Source: an uncultured Alphaproteobacteria bacterium
Lineage (GTDB): Bacteria > Pseudomonadota > Alphaproteobacteria > Sphingomonadales > Sphingomonadaceae
Direction of reading: 5' to 3'
Length of the DNA: 64,000 nucleotides
NCBI GenBank assembly: GCA_903934325.1
Contig: CAIZNH010000044.1
Span: 150,309 to 214,308 of the forward strand
Shown here: positions 8,889-17,435 of the stretch, piece after piece
Layout of the letters: each line of letters starts with the position of its first letter
Position numbering within the stretch: position 1 is the stretch's first letter
Made by a program: the position numbers and the translations under genes
Notes under the pieces: model-generated
The model's input: only the letters and a program-made list of their open reading frames with translations
Databases searched by the model: none
Told to the model about the DNA's origin: nothing

Positions 8889-9428
8889 CTAGCTCTCCGG
8901 CCCCAGCTGCGGATCGAGATCGCGCGGCCGCGCGAAATGCGCCAGCTTTGCGCAGTAGCGCTTGATCTGTCTCCAGTGCTCAATCTCGCATTCCAGCACG
9001 GCGAAGGCGGCGGTGGGGAACTTCACCACGGCCTCGCGGAACAGATCGTTTTCCTTGGACGGCGAGACCAGTTCGAGCAGCGTGTCGTGCAGGCCCGGAT
9101 TGTGCCCGACGATCAGGATCGCCTCGGCCTCGTCATCGCCGCTCCCGGCATGGGCCTCGATCGTCTCGATGATGGTGTCGTAGCTCGCAAGGTAGAGCTT
9201 CTGGTCATAGACCGGCGTGATCTCGGGCAGGGCGCCCTCCAGCGTCAGCTTCACCCGCACGGCGGGAGAGGCGATCACTCTGTCCCACTTCACCCCGTGA
9301 TTGCGGATATGATCCCCGATCAGCTGCGCGCCCTTCTTCCCGCGCGCATTGAGCCCGCGGTCGAAATCGCGCTGGTTCATGTCGTCCCAGTCCGATTTGG
9401 CGTGACGCAGGAGACCAAGGATCTTCAC
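8889..9428 (-). CDS. SixA-like histidine phosphatase
   Basis: The 179-residue protein is a short histidine phosphatase. The phosphohistidine-forming RHG-type motif is LLRHAKSDW at residues 6-14, and the second catalytic histidine is in VGHNPGL. Members include SixA, which dephosphorylates phosphohistidine proteins; the true substrate here is unknown. Its ATG overlaps the stop of the helicase gene (ATGA), so the two are translationally coupled. It ends close to the convergent dcp gene. Confidence 0.82.
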   Translation of the reverse strand: MKILGLLRHAKSDWDDMNQRDFDRGLNARGKKGAQLIGDHIRNHGVKWDRVIASPAVRVKLTLEGALPEITPVYDQKLYLASYDTIIETIEAHAGSGDDEAEAILIVGHNPGLHDTLLELVSPSKENDLFREAVVKFPTAAFAVLECEIEHWRQIKRYCAKLAHFARPRDLDPQLGPES

Positions 9429-12202
9429 GGCAGAACGGCTCCCTTGGCGCTGGCGGGCGATGGCATGGACAGATTGTTTCCAACACCAGCCGCGATGCGT
9501 TGTAAAGCCTGATCAAGCGTGACGCGCAACACCGGCGTGCCGGGCGGGAAGGCGGCTTGCAGGCGCGTGGGGAAGGCGGGCGAGAGCATGACGAAGTGGC
9601 CCGCGTCATCCTTGCTACGGATCAACCGCCCAAAGGCCTGCGCCAGCCGCGCGCGGATGATCCGGTCGTCATAGGCAGAGCCGCCGCCTGCCAGCCTGCG
9701 CGCCTTGTGCAGGATATCGGGGCGCGGCCATGGCACCTGCTCCATCACCACGCAGCGCAAGCTGTGGCCGGGCACATCCACCCCGTCACGCAGGGCGTCC
9801 GTGCCGATCAGGCTGGCGCGCGGATCGTCGCGGAAAATGTCGACGAGCGTGCCGGTGTCGATCGGATCGACGTGCTGGGCATAGACCGGCAGGCCCGCCC
9901 GCGCGAGGCGATCGGCGATGCGGCCATGCACGCTGCGCAGCCGCCGGATTGCAGTGAACAAGCCGAGCACGCCGCCGCCTGACGCCTCGATGATCCTTGC
10001 ATAGGCCCCTGCCAGCGCGGGCAGATCGCCCTTGGCGATATCGGTGACGATCAGCACTTCGGCGCGGGTGGCGTAATCGAACGGGCTGTCGGCGGCGGAG
10101 AGCAGCGGGGCCACCTCGACATGACCCGCGCCCGAACGCGCCACGGCGCTCGTCCAGCGGTCGTCGTCCTGCGTCCTGTCCGTCAGGGTCGCGCTCGTCA
10201 GCATCACCCCGTGCGCGGGTTCCAGCACCACGCGGGCGAAGGGCTTCATCGGATCGAGCCAGCGACGATGGATCGCCACGTCGAACTCGCGCGCGTCGGA
10301 ACGGTCAACCGCGAGCCAGTCGACGAATTCGGGATCAGCCGGGCCGCCGAGCCGATCAAGCAGGGATTCCCACGCGGCGATCAGGTCAATCCGCCAGCCC
10401 AGCGCGAAGCGCGCGCCTTCGATCCGCGCGCGCCCTTGCGCGTCGAGCCAGTCGGGCGGTTCGGCCAGAATGGCTTCGAGCCTGCCGCCCAGCCGGATCA
10501 GCGGCACGCGGATGCTGGCCAGCGCCTCTGCGGCTGCACTGGCGGCCTCGATCACTTCGCCTGGGAGGCCCGCCGCCTCGGTCTCGATGCCGTAGCCCGC
10601 GTCAATCCCGCCGCTCTCGTCGCGGGCATAGGTGGCGGTGCGCACCGCGGCGAGCAGGGCTTCCAAGGGGCCGAAGGGCGTATTTTCCGCGAGGCGTTGC
10701 AGCCAGCCGTCAGACGGGAGCAATTGCCCGGCCTTGCAGGCAGCCGTGATGGCCTCGGCCCCGGCCTCGTCATAGCTGGCAAGGTCAGCGAGCCGCGCAG
10801 AAAGCCCGCGTCTGCGCCCGCGCGATTCCTTTTCCGGGCCGATTATCCAGCGTCTGAGTTCGATGGTCTCCTGCCCGCTGAGCGTTGCCGCAAAGGTGCT
10901 GTCCGCCGCGTCGAACACATGGTGGCCTTCGTCGAAGATCAACCGCGTCGGGCGTTGGTTCGGATCGCGCGCGCGCGCCGCATTGACCATCACCAGCGCA
11001 TGATTGGCGATCACCAGATCGGCCTGCGCAGAATCGCGCGCGGCGCGCTCGATGAAGCACTTCCGGTAATGCGGGCAGCCGGCATAGATGCACTCGCCGC
11101 GCTGGTCGGTGAGCGCCGCGATCCCGCGCTTCCTGAACAGCGTGCCGAGCCAGCCGGGTAGATCGCCGCCGATCATGTCGCCGTCGCGGGTATAGGCCCC
11201 CCAGCGCGCGACCAGCTGGGCGAGCACCGCTGCGCGCCCCGCAAAGCCGCCTTGCAGCGCGTCCTCCAGATTGAGCAGGCAGAGGTAATTCTCGCGGCCC
11301 TTCCTCACCACCACCGGCGGGGTGCCGTCGCCGCGCTTGGCAGGCCATGCGCGGCGGCTTTCGGCGCGCAATTGCCGTTGCAGGTTCTTGGTGAAGGTCG
11401 AGACCCACACCGTGCCGCCCGCCTGCTCTGCCCAGAGCGAGGCAGGGGCGAGGTAGCCCAGCGTCTTGCCGATGCCCGTGCCTGCCTGCGCCAGCGCCAG
11501 ATGCGGGCGGCCGGGGGCGGAGCGGGGGGCGAAGATGCGCGCGGCGTCCTGCGCATAGGCGCGCTGGCCTTCGCGGCTTTCCGCGCCCTCTCCGGTAAGG
11601 CGGGCAAGCTGGGCGGAGACAGCCTCGGGCGCGAGTTCGATCTGGCGCGGGGCGGGGCGCTCGCCGGCCTCCTCCCATTCGGGCAGGCGCGCGAACAGCC
11701 AGCGCTCGGCCCGGTCGGGCTTGGCGATGTGGGGCTTCAAGACCTGCGCCCAGGGCCAGCGCAGGCGTTCCAGCGATTGCAGCGCCGACCATGCGCCCTC
11801 ACGCTCAGGCCATGCGGCATCGCGGCAGGTGGCGATCAGCGTGCCTGCGGCCTGCTGGAGCAGGGCGGGGACATCGGCGTCGCTTTCGGGCACGGCGAGG
11901 CCCAGCGCCTCGGCAAGGCCGCGCGGGGTGGGCACGCAGAAGCGCGCCGGATGGATGAAAGCGAAGGCTTCGAGCAGGTCGAGCCCCGAGAGATCGGGAT
12001 AGCCCAGCCGGCTCGCCACCAGCGGGGCATTGATCAGCAGCACCGGCGTATCGGCGGCGGCCATGATCGCGTCGCCCTTGGACACGGCCTGGGTGGCGCC
12101 TGCGGAGGAGCGCACCCCCCCATCACGCAACCAATGCCCGCCATGGCTGGCATGAAGCGCGGGGATGAGCAGGGGTTGGGGCGGAGATGATGGCTCTATC
12201 AC
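9425..12202 (-). CDS. DinG/Rad3-like ATP-dependent DNA helicase
   Basis: This 925-residue protein is an XPD/DinG-type superfamily 2 helicase. It has a Walker A motif AGTGIGKTLGY near residue 255, a DEGHH box (LIFDEGHHVFDA), MLTSATLTD (motif III-like), and a C-terminal motif VI region QAFGRLIRS. Cysteines around CLLN, CIYAGC and CFIER could ligate an iron-sulfur cluster. About 200 N-terminal residues precede the helicase core. I chose GTG at 12202 because LIPALHASHGG follows soon after and looks like the conserved beginning; an ATG at 12289 would add 29 residues. It is coupled to the sixA-like gene. Confidence 0.85.
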   Translation of the reverse strand: MIEPSSPPQPLLIPALHASHGGHWLRDGGVRSSAGATQAVSKGDAIMAAADTPVLLINAPLVASRLGYPDLSGLDLLEAFAFIHPARFCVPTPRGLAEALGLAVPESDADVPALLQQAAGTLIATCRDAAWPEREGAWSALQSLERLRWPWAQVLKPHIAKPDRAERWLFARLPEWEEAGERPAPRQIELAPEAVSAQLARLTGEGAESREGQRAYAQDAARIFAPRSAPGRPHLALAQAGTGIGKTLGYLAPASLWAEQAGGTVWVSTFTKNLQRQLRAESRRAWPAKRGDGTPPVVVRKGRENYLCLLNLEDALQGGFAGRAAVLAQLVARWGAYTRDGDMIGGDLPGWLGTLFRKRGIAALTDQRGECIYAGCPHYRKCFIERAARDSAQADLVIANHALVMVNAARARDPNQRPTRLIFDEGHHVFDAADSTFAATLSGQETIELRRWIIGPEKESRGRRRGLSARLADLASYDEAGAEAITAACKAGQLLPSDGWLQRLAENTPFGPLEALLAAVRTATYARDESGGIDAGYGIETEAAGLPGEVIEAASAAAEALASIRVPLIRLGGRLEAILAEPPDWLDAQGRARIEGARFALGWRIDLIAAWESLLDRLGGPADPEFVDWLAVDRSDAREFDVAIHRRWLDPMKPFARVVLEPAHGVMLTSATLTDRTQDDDRWTSAVARSGAGHVEVAPLLSAADSPFDYATRAEVLIVTDIAKGDLPALAGAYARIIEASGGGVLGLFTAIRRLRSVHGRIADRLARAGLPVYAQHVDPIDTGTLVDIFRDDPRASLIGTDALRDGVDVPGHSLRCVVMEQVPWPRPDILHKARRLAGGGSAYDDRIIRARLAQAFGRLIRSKDDAGHFVMLSPAFPTRLQAAFPPGTPVLRVTLDQALQRIAAGVGNNLSMPSPASAKGAVLP

Positions 12203-12369
12203 AGCGGTTAGCTTGGGGTTTTGCCTGCGCAAAGTAAACGCCGCGCTCCACAGCTGCGGCGGGTTTGGGGGTGGGGCAGGGCAGCGCATGATCGCCGCCA
12301 GACCCCGCTCAGACCCCCTCCAGCCCCGTTATGGCGCGCTGATGGGCCTTTTGCCGCGTGTTTCCGCCG

Positions 12370-12385
12370 TGTTTCACGTGAAACA
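12370..12385. promoter_or_regulatory. parS: parS centromere site (perfect 16-bp palindrome)
   Basis: The sequence TGTTTCACGTGAAACA is an exact, fully palindromic match to the bacterial chromosomal ParB-binding site. It sits in the non-coding gap between the helicase gene and lysK, 45 bases before the lysK ATG. parS sites cluster near the replication origin, where ParB-CTP loads and spreads. No parA or parB lies in the window. A partial CGTGTTTC repeat precedes it. Confidence 0.88.
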
Positions 12386-12430
12386 TTGGTGTTGCCAGCA
12401 TCGCTGCCATGCGTGATAGGCGCGACCGCT

Positions 12431-14044
12431 ATGACCACACCCGAAGAACTCGTTTCCGCAGCCCAGAATTCCAAGGCCTGGCCGTTTCAGGAGGCCCAGC
12501 GCCTTGCCAAGCGGATGCCGCAGGGGAAGCCCGGAGGGGTGCTGTTCGAGACCGGCTATGGTCCCTCGGGCCTGCCGCATATCGGCACCTTCCAGGAAGT
12601 GCTGCGCACCACGCTGGTCCGCCGTGCCTATGAAGCGCTGACCGGCGGCGCGCCGACGCGGCTGGTGGCCTTTTCGGACGACCTCGATGGCCTTCGCAAG
12701 GTGCCCGACAACGTCCCCAATCAGGCGATGCTGACCGAGCACCTCGGCAAGCCCCTGTCGCGCATCCCCGATCCCTTTGAAAAGTTTGAAAGTTTCGCGG
12801 CGCATAACAATGCGATGCTGCGGGAGTTTCTCGATCGTTTCGGGTTCGAATATGAATTCGTCAGCTCGTCCGATTGCTACAATTCGGGCCGGTTCGACGA
12901 TGCGCTGAAGGGCGTGCTCGCCAATTTCGGCGCGATCATGGAGATCATGCTCCCCACACTCGGGGAGGAGCGCCGCAAGACCTATTCCCCCGTCATGCCG
13001 ATTTCGCCCACCACCGGCGCGGTGCTGCAGGTGCCGATCGAGGTGGTTGATGCCGCCGCGGGCCTGATCCGCTTCACCGACGAGGACGGCTCTGTGGTCG
13101 AACAGTCGGCTCTGAGCGGCATGGCCAAGTGCCAGTGGAAGGTCGACTGGGCGATGCGCTGGGTCGCACTTGGCGTCGATTACGAGATGTATGGCAAGGA
13201 CTTGACCGATAGCGGCATCCAGTCGGGCAAGATCGCCCGCGTATTGGGCGGACACAAGCCCGAAGGCCTGATCTACGAGTTGTTCCTTGATGCCAAGGGC
13301 GAAAAGATCTCCAAGTCCAAGGGAAATGGCCTGTCGATCGAGCAGTGGCTGCAATATGGCAGCGAGGAGAGCCTCGGCTACTATATCTTCGCCAATCCCA
13401 AGAGCGCCAAGCAATTGCACGCAGGGGTCATTCCCAAGGCGATTGACGATTACTGGCAGTTCCGCACCGCCTTGCCGACGCAGGATATCGACAAGCAGTT
13501 GGGCAATCCGGTGTGGCACCTGTTGCGCACCGGCCAGCACCATGACGGGGCTGAAGCCCCGGGCGCGGGCGACAGCCTGCCGGTGCCTTTCAGCCTGCTG
13601 CTGAACCTCGTGGGCGTGCTCGGCGCGGGCGCGACGCGCGAGGCGGTGTGGTCATACCTCGGCAATTATGTCGCGGATGCCGATCCCGCCGCGCACCCCG
13701 CGCTCGATGGGCTGGTGATGAAGGCGCTCGCCTATAACCGCGATTTTGTCGCCTCGACGCTGGCCAAGCGCGCGCCGGTCGATGGCGAGGTCGCGGCGCT
13801 TTGGGCGCTCGATGCGGCGCTCGCCGATGCACCGGCGGACATGAGCGCGGAGGACTTGCAGACCATCGTTTACGAGATCGGCAAGCAGCCCGAATTCGGC
13901 TTCGAGAGCCTGCGGGACTGGTTCAAGGCGCTCTACGAAACCCTGCTCGGATCCGAACAAGGCCCGCGCATGGGCAGCTTCATCGCGCTCTACGGAATCC
14001 AGCCGAGCCGCCAGCTGATCGCCGAGGCGCTGGCGAAAGCCTAG
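12431..14044 (+). CDS. lysK: Lysyl-tRNA synthetase, class I
   Basis: This 537-residue protein is the archaeal-type class I lysyl-tRNA synthetase found in many alphaproteobacteria, not the class II LysS. The HIGH-like motif is GLPHIGTF near residue 45 and the KMSKS-like motif is KISKSKGNG near residue 296. LVAFSDDLDGLRKVP and KDLTDSGIQSGKI are family-specific. It charges tRNA-Lys in the cytosol. The ATG at 12431 follows the parS-containing gap; earlier in-frame codons would run through parS and are rejected. Confidence 0.94.
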   Translation: MTTPEELVSAAQNSKAWPFQEAQRLAKRMPQGKPGGVLFETGYGPSGLPHIGTFQEVLRTTLVRRAYEALTGGAPTRLVAFSDDLDGLRKVPDNVPNQAMLTEHLGKPLSRIPDPFEKFESFAAHNNAMLREFLDRFGFEYEFVSSSDCYNSGRFDDALKGVLANFGAIMEIMLPTLGEERRKTYSPVMPISPTTGAVLQVPIEVVDAAAGLIRFTDEDGSVVEQSALSGMAKCQWKVDWAMRWVALGVDYEMYGKDLTDSGIQSGKIARVLGGHKPEGLIYELFLDAKGEKISKSKGNGLSIEQWLQYGSEESLGYYIFANPKSAKQLHAGVIPKAIDDYWQFRTALPTQDIDKQLGNPVWHLLRTGQHHDGAEAPGAGDSLPVPFSLLLNLVGVLGAGATREAVWSYLGNYVADADPAAHPALDGLVMKALAYNRDFVASTLAKRAPVDGEVAALWALDAALADAPADMSAEDLQTIVYEIGKQPEFGFESLRDWFKALYETLLGSEQGPRMGSFIALYGIQPSRQLIAEALAKA

Positions 14045-14057
14045 CCTTGGCCTGCGC

Positions 14058-14726
14058 CTAGCGCCACTGGCGGGTGCGGTACCACTTGGTGATGACGTAT
14101 TTTGCGCCCTTCACCACCGGCATGCCGGCGTGCATCGTGCCTTCGTTGGGGCTGCCATCGGGAAGGGCGTTGTTCCACACCAGCAGCACGCCTGGCTTGG
14201 GCTCGATCTGGATGCCGATTTCGGTGAACAGCGTCTCGCCGCCTTCCTCGACATCGTTGAGATAGGCCATCGCCGTCCAGCTGCGCTGCCCGCCGCGCGC
14301 TTCCTCCAGCTTCCAGTATTTCTCGCTGACATAGAACCAGTCATTATGCGGCTGGAACTGCTGGCCGGGCAGATAGCGCTGGCCCTGCACCGCTTCGCCG
14401 ATCGCGGAATCGAGGCCGAGCAGATCGTCGATCCGGCGCGAGATGCCGCGCACGAAGCTCTCCTCGGGATCAAGGTCGCCGGAGTACGAGGTGCGGAAAC
14501 CGCTCGCGTAATCAAGCTCGTGTAGCGAGGAAGGGCGCGCCACATCGTCGATCATGGCGCACAGGCGCTCGCACTCGGCAAGGCTGAGGAAATCGCCGAT
14601 CGCGAAGAGCTCGCAGTGATCGTTTTCGATTTGGTAGACGCCCGGATCTGCTGCCAGCCGCGCGCGCACAAGCGCGCCGACACGGGCGAGGGCTTCCTGA
14701 TCGGGCACAAGTTGGGCGGCGCTCAT
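14058..14726 (-). CDS. 2-oxoglutarate/Fe(II) oxygenase, prolyl 4-hydroxylase type
   Basis: The 222-residue protein has the jelly-roll oxygenase signature. The H-x-D iron ligands are in FQPHNDWFYV, the distal histidine is in GTMHAGMPV, and the 2-oxoglutarate-binding basic residue is in YVITKWYR. LNDVEEGGETLF and PKPGVLLVWNN are typical of the bacterial prolyl 4-hydroxylase alpha-like family. The target protein is unknown. It is convergent with lysK (13-base gap) and has no signal peptide. Confidence 0.86.
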   Translation of the reverse strand: MSAAQLVPDQEALARVGALVRARLAADPGVYQIENDHCELFAIGDFLSLAECERLCAMIDDVARPSSLHELDYASGFRTSYSGDLDPEESFVRGISRRIDDLLGLDSAIGEAVQGQRYLPGQQFQPHNDWFYVSEKYWKLEEARGGQRSWTAMAYLNDVEEGGETLFTEIGIQIEPKPGVLLVWNNALPDGSPNEGTMHAGMPVVKGAKYVITKWYRTRQWR

Positions 14727-14791
14727 GCCCGCCTGTTAGCAAGTGGGGCGCGCGGCGCAATCCTGCACCCGCGCGCCCGGCAACTTGGCTC

Positions 14792-15904
14792 TTACCAGAA
14801 GAAGTCGTGGATCACGTCCACCACTTCGCCGGTGTAGATGTCGACCAGCACGACATCGTCGTAGTAGCGCACCCACTGGTACGGTCCGTAGACCGGCGGC
14901 AGGCGGTAGGACCACGGATCATTGATGAAGAACCGCGGCTGGAAGAACAGGCTGTCGAGGAAGAAGCCGATATCCAGCCTGTTGTAGCGGTGCGAGCGGT
15001 ACGGCGCGAAATAGGGGCCCGGGTGGAACTGGAAGCGGTTGCCGCGCCGGAAGCCGTTCCAGTCATAGTCCCGGTTGCTGCGCCAGCGGTTGTCCCAGCG
15101 GCGGAAATCATTGCGATCCCAGCCGTTCCAGCCGCCATAGCTCCAGCGCCAGTCGTCGCGTCGCCAGTTGCGGCGGTCGCGGCGATAATCGCGGCGGTCA
15201 CCATCGCGCCAATCGCCGTCACGCCGACCATCGCGCCAGTCGCCATCACGGCGCCCATCGCGCCAGTCACCTTCGCGTCGCCCATCGCGGCGGCCATCAC
15301 CCTGGCCGATGCGGCCGCCGACCGGCTGATCGGCGCGCGCGTCTCCGCCGCGGCCGACATTGACCGGGGGCGGAGGGGTGCCTGCGTCGCGACCCTGCCA
15401 GCCGCGCGGGTTCTCGCCCCGCCCATTACCGCCACGTCCGTCGCCGCCCCGCCGGTCGCCGCGTTGCCCGCGATCGGGGCGCTGGTCGAAGGTGTCGGCG
15501 CGGCGCTCGGTCTCGGCCGAGGCACGCTGGGCGCGGCGCATCACATCCGTGCCGAAACCGTCGCGGTTGGGGCGCTGTTCGGCGTTGCCCCGGCGTTCGG
15601 CGCGTTCGGCGCGTGCGGGACGCTCGGCGCGGGTCGGGAAGCTGCGCTGCTGCGGGGCTTCGGCCGTCCGGGGCTGTTCGAACCTCGGCGCGCGCGGTTC
15701 GCTGCGGACAGCCGGACGTTCGGTGCGGGCCGGCCGCTCGGCACGGCTCGGCTGAGCGCGCTCGATGCGCATCGGCGGCGGGTCGGAATAGTCGGGCTGG
15801 CGCTCGGGCATGTCTTGCGCGAAGGCAGCGGCGGGAGCAGCGAGGGCAAGCACCAGGGCGAGAGCCGAAAGCGCGCCGCCCCGGGATGTCAGGGTCTTGG
15901 TCAT
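14792..15904 (-). CDS. RcnB-family periplasmic protein with Arg/Asp/Gly repeats
   Basis: The 370-residue protein has a signal peptide (ALVLALAAPAAAFA) and ends in the RcnB signature YGPYQWVRYYDDVVLVDIYTG followed by VVDVI and FFW. RcnB proteins are periplasmic and linked to nickel/cobalt homeostasis. The middle is highly charged low-complexity sequence, with near-perfect DWRDGRRDG repeats (DNA about 15190-15300) and many RPAR-type units, far longer than E. coli RcnB. The metal role is inferred from the family only. The ATG at 15904 is placed at the signal peptide. Confidence 0.78.
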   Translation of the reverse strand: MTKTLTSRGGALSALALVLALAAPAAAFAQDMPERQPDYSDPPPMRIERAQPSRAERPARTERPAVRSEPRAPRFEQPRTAEAPQQRSFPTRAERPARAERAERRGNAEQRPNRDGFGTDVMRRAQRASAETERRADTFDQRPDRGQRGDRRGGDGRGGNGRGENPRGWQGRDAGTPPPPVNVGRGGDARADQPVGGRIGQGDGRRDGRREGDWRDGRRDGDWRDGRRDGDWRDGDRRDYRRDRRNWRRDDWRWSYGGWNGWDRNDFRRWDNRWRSNRDYDWNGFRRGNRFQFHPGPYFAPYRSHRYNRLDIGFFLDSLFFQPRFFINDPWSYRLPPVYGPYQWVRYYDDVVLVDIYTGEVVDVIHDFFW

Positions 15905-16077
15905 GTGTGCCTCCAGTGTCGCCCGCCCACCACAAGCGGCCAATTGATGCCCCCTGTTAGGCTGCGGCAACTGTCGCAGGGATGAACCGTCAGTGCGATA
16001 TTCAGAAAAATATCACCTTGGATGAACAATTCTGCACGCGCTTGACGCGGCGACGATTGGCTCCGAAGGCGCGGGCC

Positions 16078-16662
16078 ATGTTCGAAACTCTCGACGAGAT
16101 CCGCAGCGACTGCGCCAACCGACTGATCCGCGCCGCGCGCGATCGCCATTCACCGATGCACACGCCGGTGATCGTCACCGCCGATGTCGATGCGCGGGTG
16201 ATGGTGCTGCGCGCCTTCGATACGGCGACGTGGACGCTCCGGCTCCACACCGATATCCGCGCGCCCAAGGCCCGCGCGGTGGCCGCGGACGGCCGGGTTG
16301 CGGTGCTGCTCTATGACAAGGGCGCCAAGATCCAGATGCGCCTGCGCGGGACGGGCCGGATCGAAGCGCAGGGTCCGGTGGCCGATGCGGCCTGGGCGGC
16401 GAGCACCAATTTCGCGCGGCGCTGCTATCTGGGTGAAGGGCCGGGGGCCGCATCGGACGGGCCGACCTCGGGCCTGCCGCCGGAGTTCGAGGGGGTGGAG
16501 CCCGATGACGCGCAGATCATCCCCGCGCGAGAGAATTTCGCCATGCTGCTGATCGAGATTGCCGAGATCGACTGGCTTTATCTCGCCCACACCGGCCATG
16601 TGCGCGCGCAATTCTCGCGCGGCGCGGACGAGGGCTGGCAAGGGCGCTGGGTCGCGCCTTAG
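16078..16662 (+). CDS. Pyridoxamine 5'-phosphate oxidase-like FMN-binding protein
   Basis: The 194-residue protein has the split-barrel FMN-binding fold: HTPVIVTADVDARVMVLR, a LRLHTDIRAPKARAVAADGRVAV-type core split over residues 59-82, and a C-terminal GWQGRWVAP ending typical of this family. The length is a little short of true PdxH, and PdxH-specific features are not evident, so a general flavin-binding oxidase is more likely. It is divergent from the RcnB-family gene; a GATATT-N6-AATATC dyad at 15997-16014 lies between them. It overlaps the convergent GGDEF gene by four bases. Confidence 0.75.
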   Translation: MFETLDEIRSDCANRLIRAARDRHSPMHTPVIVTADVDARVMVLRAFDTATWTLRLHTDIRAPKARAVAADGRVAVLLYDKGAKIQMRLRGTGRIEAQGPVADAAWAASTNFARRCYLGEGPGAASDGPTSGLPPEFEGVEPDDAQIIPARENFAMLLIEIAEIDWLYLAHTGHVRAQFSRGADEGWQGRWVAP

Positions 16663-17324
16663 GCGCTCGCCGTTTCGGGCGGCGGCAGGAAGATCACTTC
16701 CTCGATCTCGCTGGCGGCGACCACGTGATCGCTGCCGGTCTGCTGCGCCGCATCAAGCGCCGCGCGCGCCCGCGCAATCAGCGCCTCGCCCGCAAGACCG
16801 TGCTCGTCGGCGGCGATCCCGAAGCTGGCGGTGAAGGGGTTCATCGCGCCGGTGCGCGGCAAGGTCATGCCCGCCAGCGCGCGGCGCAAGCGCTCCGCAA
16901 CGCCCATCGCGTCGCGCTCGTCGGCGCCGGGCATGACGATGGTGAAGCCTTCGCCCGCGATCTGGGTGAAGCTGTCCTCGCGCCGCACACCGGCCTTCAT
17001 CACCGCGGCAATATGGCCAAGCACCTGTTCGCGCGCTTCGCTATCCCAGCCGGCGCGCAGCATCGCGATCTGGTCGATCCTGCCGGTCAGCACCGCGCGC
17101 GCGGCCTTGCGGGTGGCGCGGCGGCGATTGACGCGCTCCACCGCCTGTCCCAGCATCGAAGGCGCGAAGAGCTCGGCGAGCGGACTGGAAACGGGTTTCG
17201 TCGCGGGCGCTGCCGGGACGAGCGCGCGGCGATGGCGCAGGCGCTCCACAAACACGCCGAGCGCAAGCGCTGCCGTCGCGGTGACCATGGCCGCTTCGAG
17301 CGGCACTGCAATTCCGGTGACCAC
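16659..17324 (-). CDS. Degenerate GGDEF-domain membrane protein
   Basis: The 221-residue protein begins with one hydrophobic segment (residues about 8-25), then has a GGDEF-like domain. The active-site loop reads AGEGF where GGDEF or GGEEF is needed, following RREDSFTQI, so diguanylate cyclase activity is doubtful. The later MNPFTASFGIAADEH and the LIARARAALDAAQQTG helix are recognisable GGDEF elements. It could serve as a c-di-GMP or GTP sensor, or be inactive. It is convergent with the oxidase gene. Confidence 0.7.
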   Translation of the reverse strand: MVTGIAVPLEAAMVTATAALALGVFVERLRHRRALVPAAPATKPVSSPLAELFAPSMLGQAVERVNRRRATRKAARAVLTGRIDQIAMLRAGWDSEAREQVLGHIAAVMKAGVRREDSFTQIAGEGFTIVMPGADERDAMGVAERLRRALAGMTLPRTGAMNPFTASFGIAADEHGLAGEALIARARAALDAAQQTGSDHVVAASEIEEVIFLPPPETASA

Positions 17325-17394
17325 GTGGCTATGCCCCCATGCGACCCTGTATCGCTAGGGAAAATGCCGTAGCCCTGCTTAAGAAGCCGTAAAC

Positions 17395-17410
17395 CAGGCG
17401 CGGGCGCCTG
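17395..17410 (-). terminator. Hairpin after ettA, possible terminator
   Basis: CAGGCG-CGGG-CGCCTG forms a six-pair stem with a four-base loop about 25 bases beyond the ettA stop. On the minus strand it is followed by GGTTTACGG, a weak T-run, so an intrinsic terminator is plausible but not certain. Confidence 0.45.
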
Positions 17411-17435
17411 AAGAAACGCCCGCCCCGGGAAGCAC

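Noticed and set aside
15190..15300. Short regular repeats that could suggest a CRISPR-like or satellite array
   Set aside because: Units are about 27-30 bp without spacers, stay in frame, and encode the DWRDGRRDG repeats of the RcnB-family protein.
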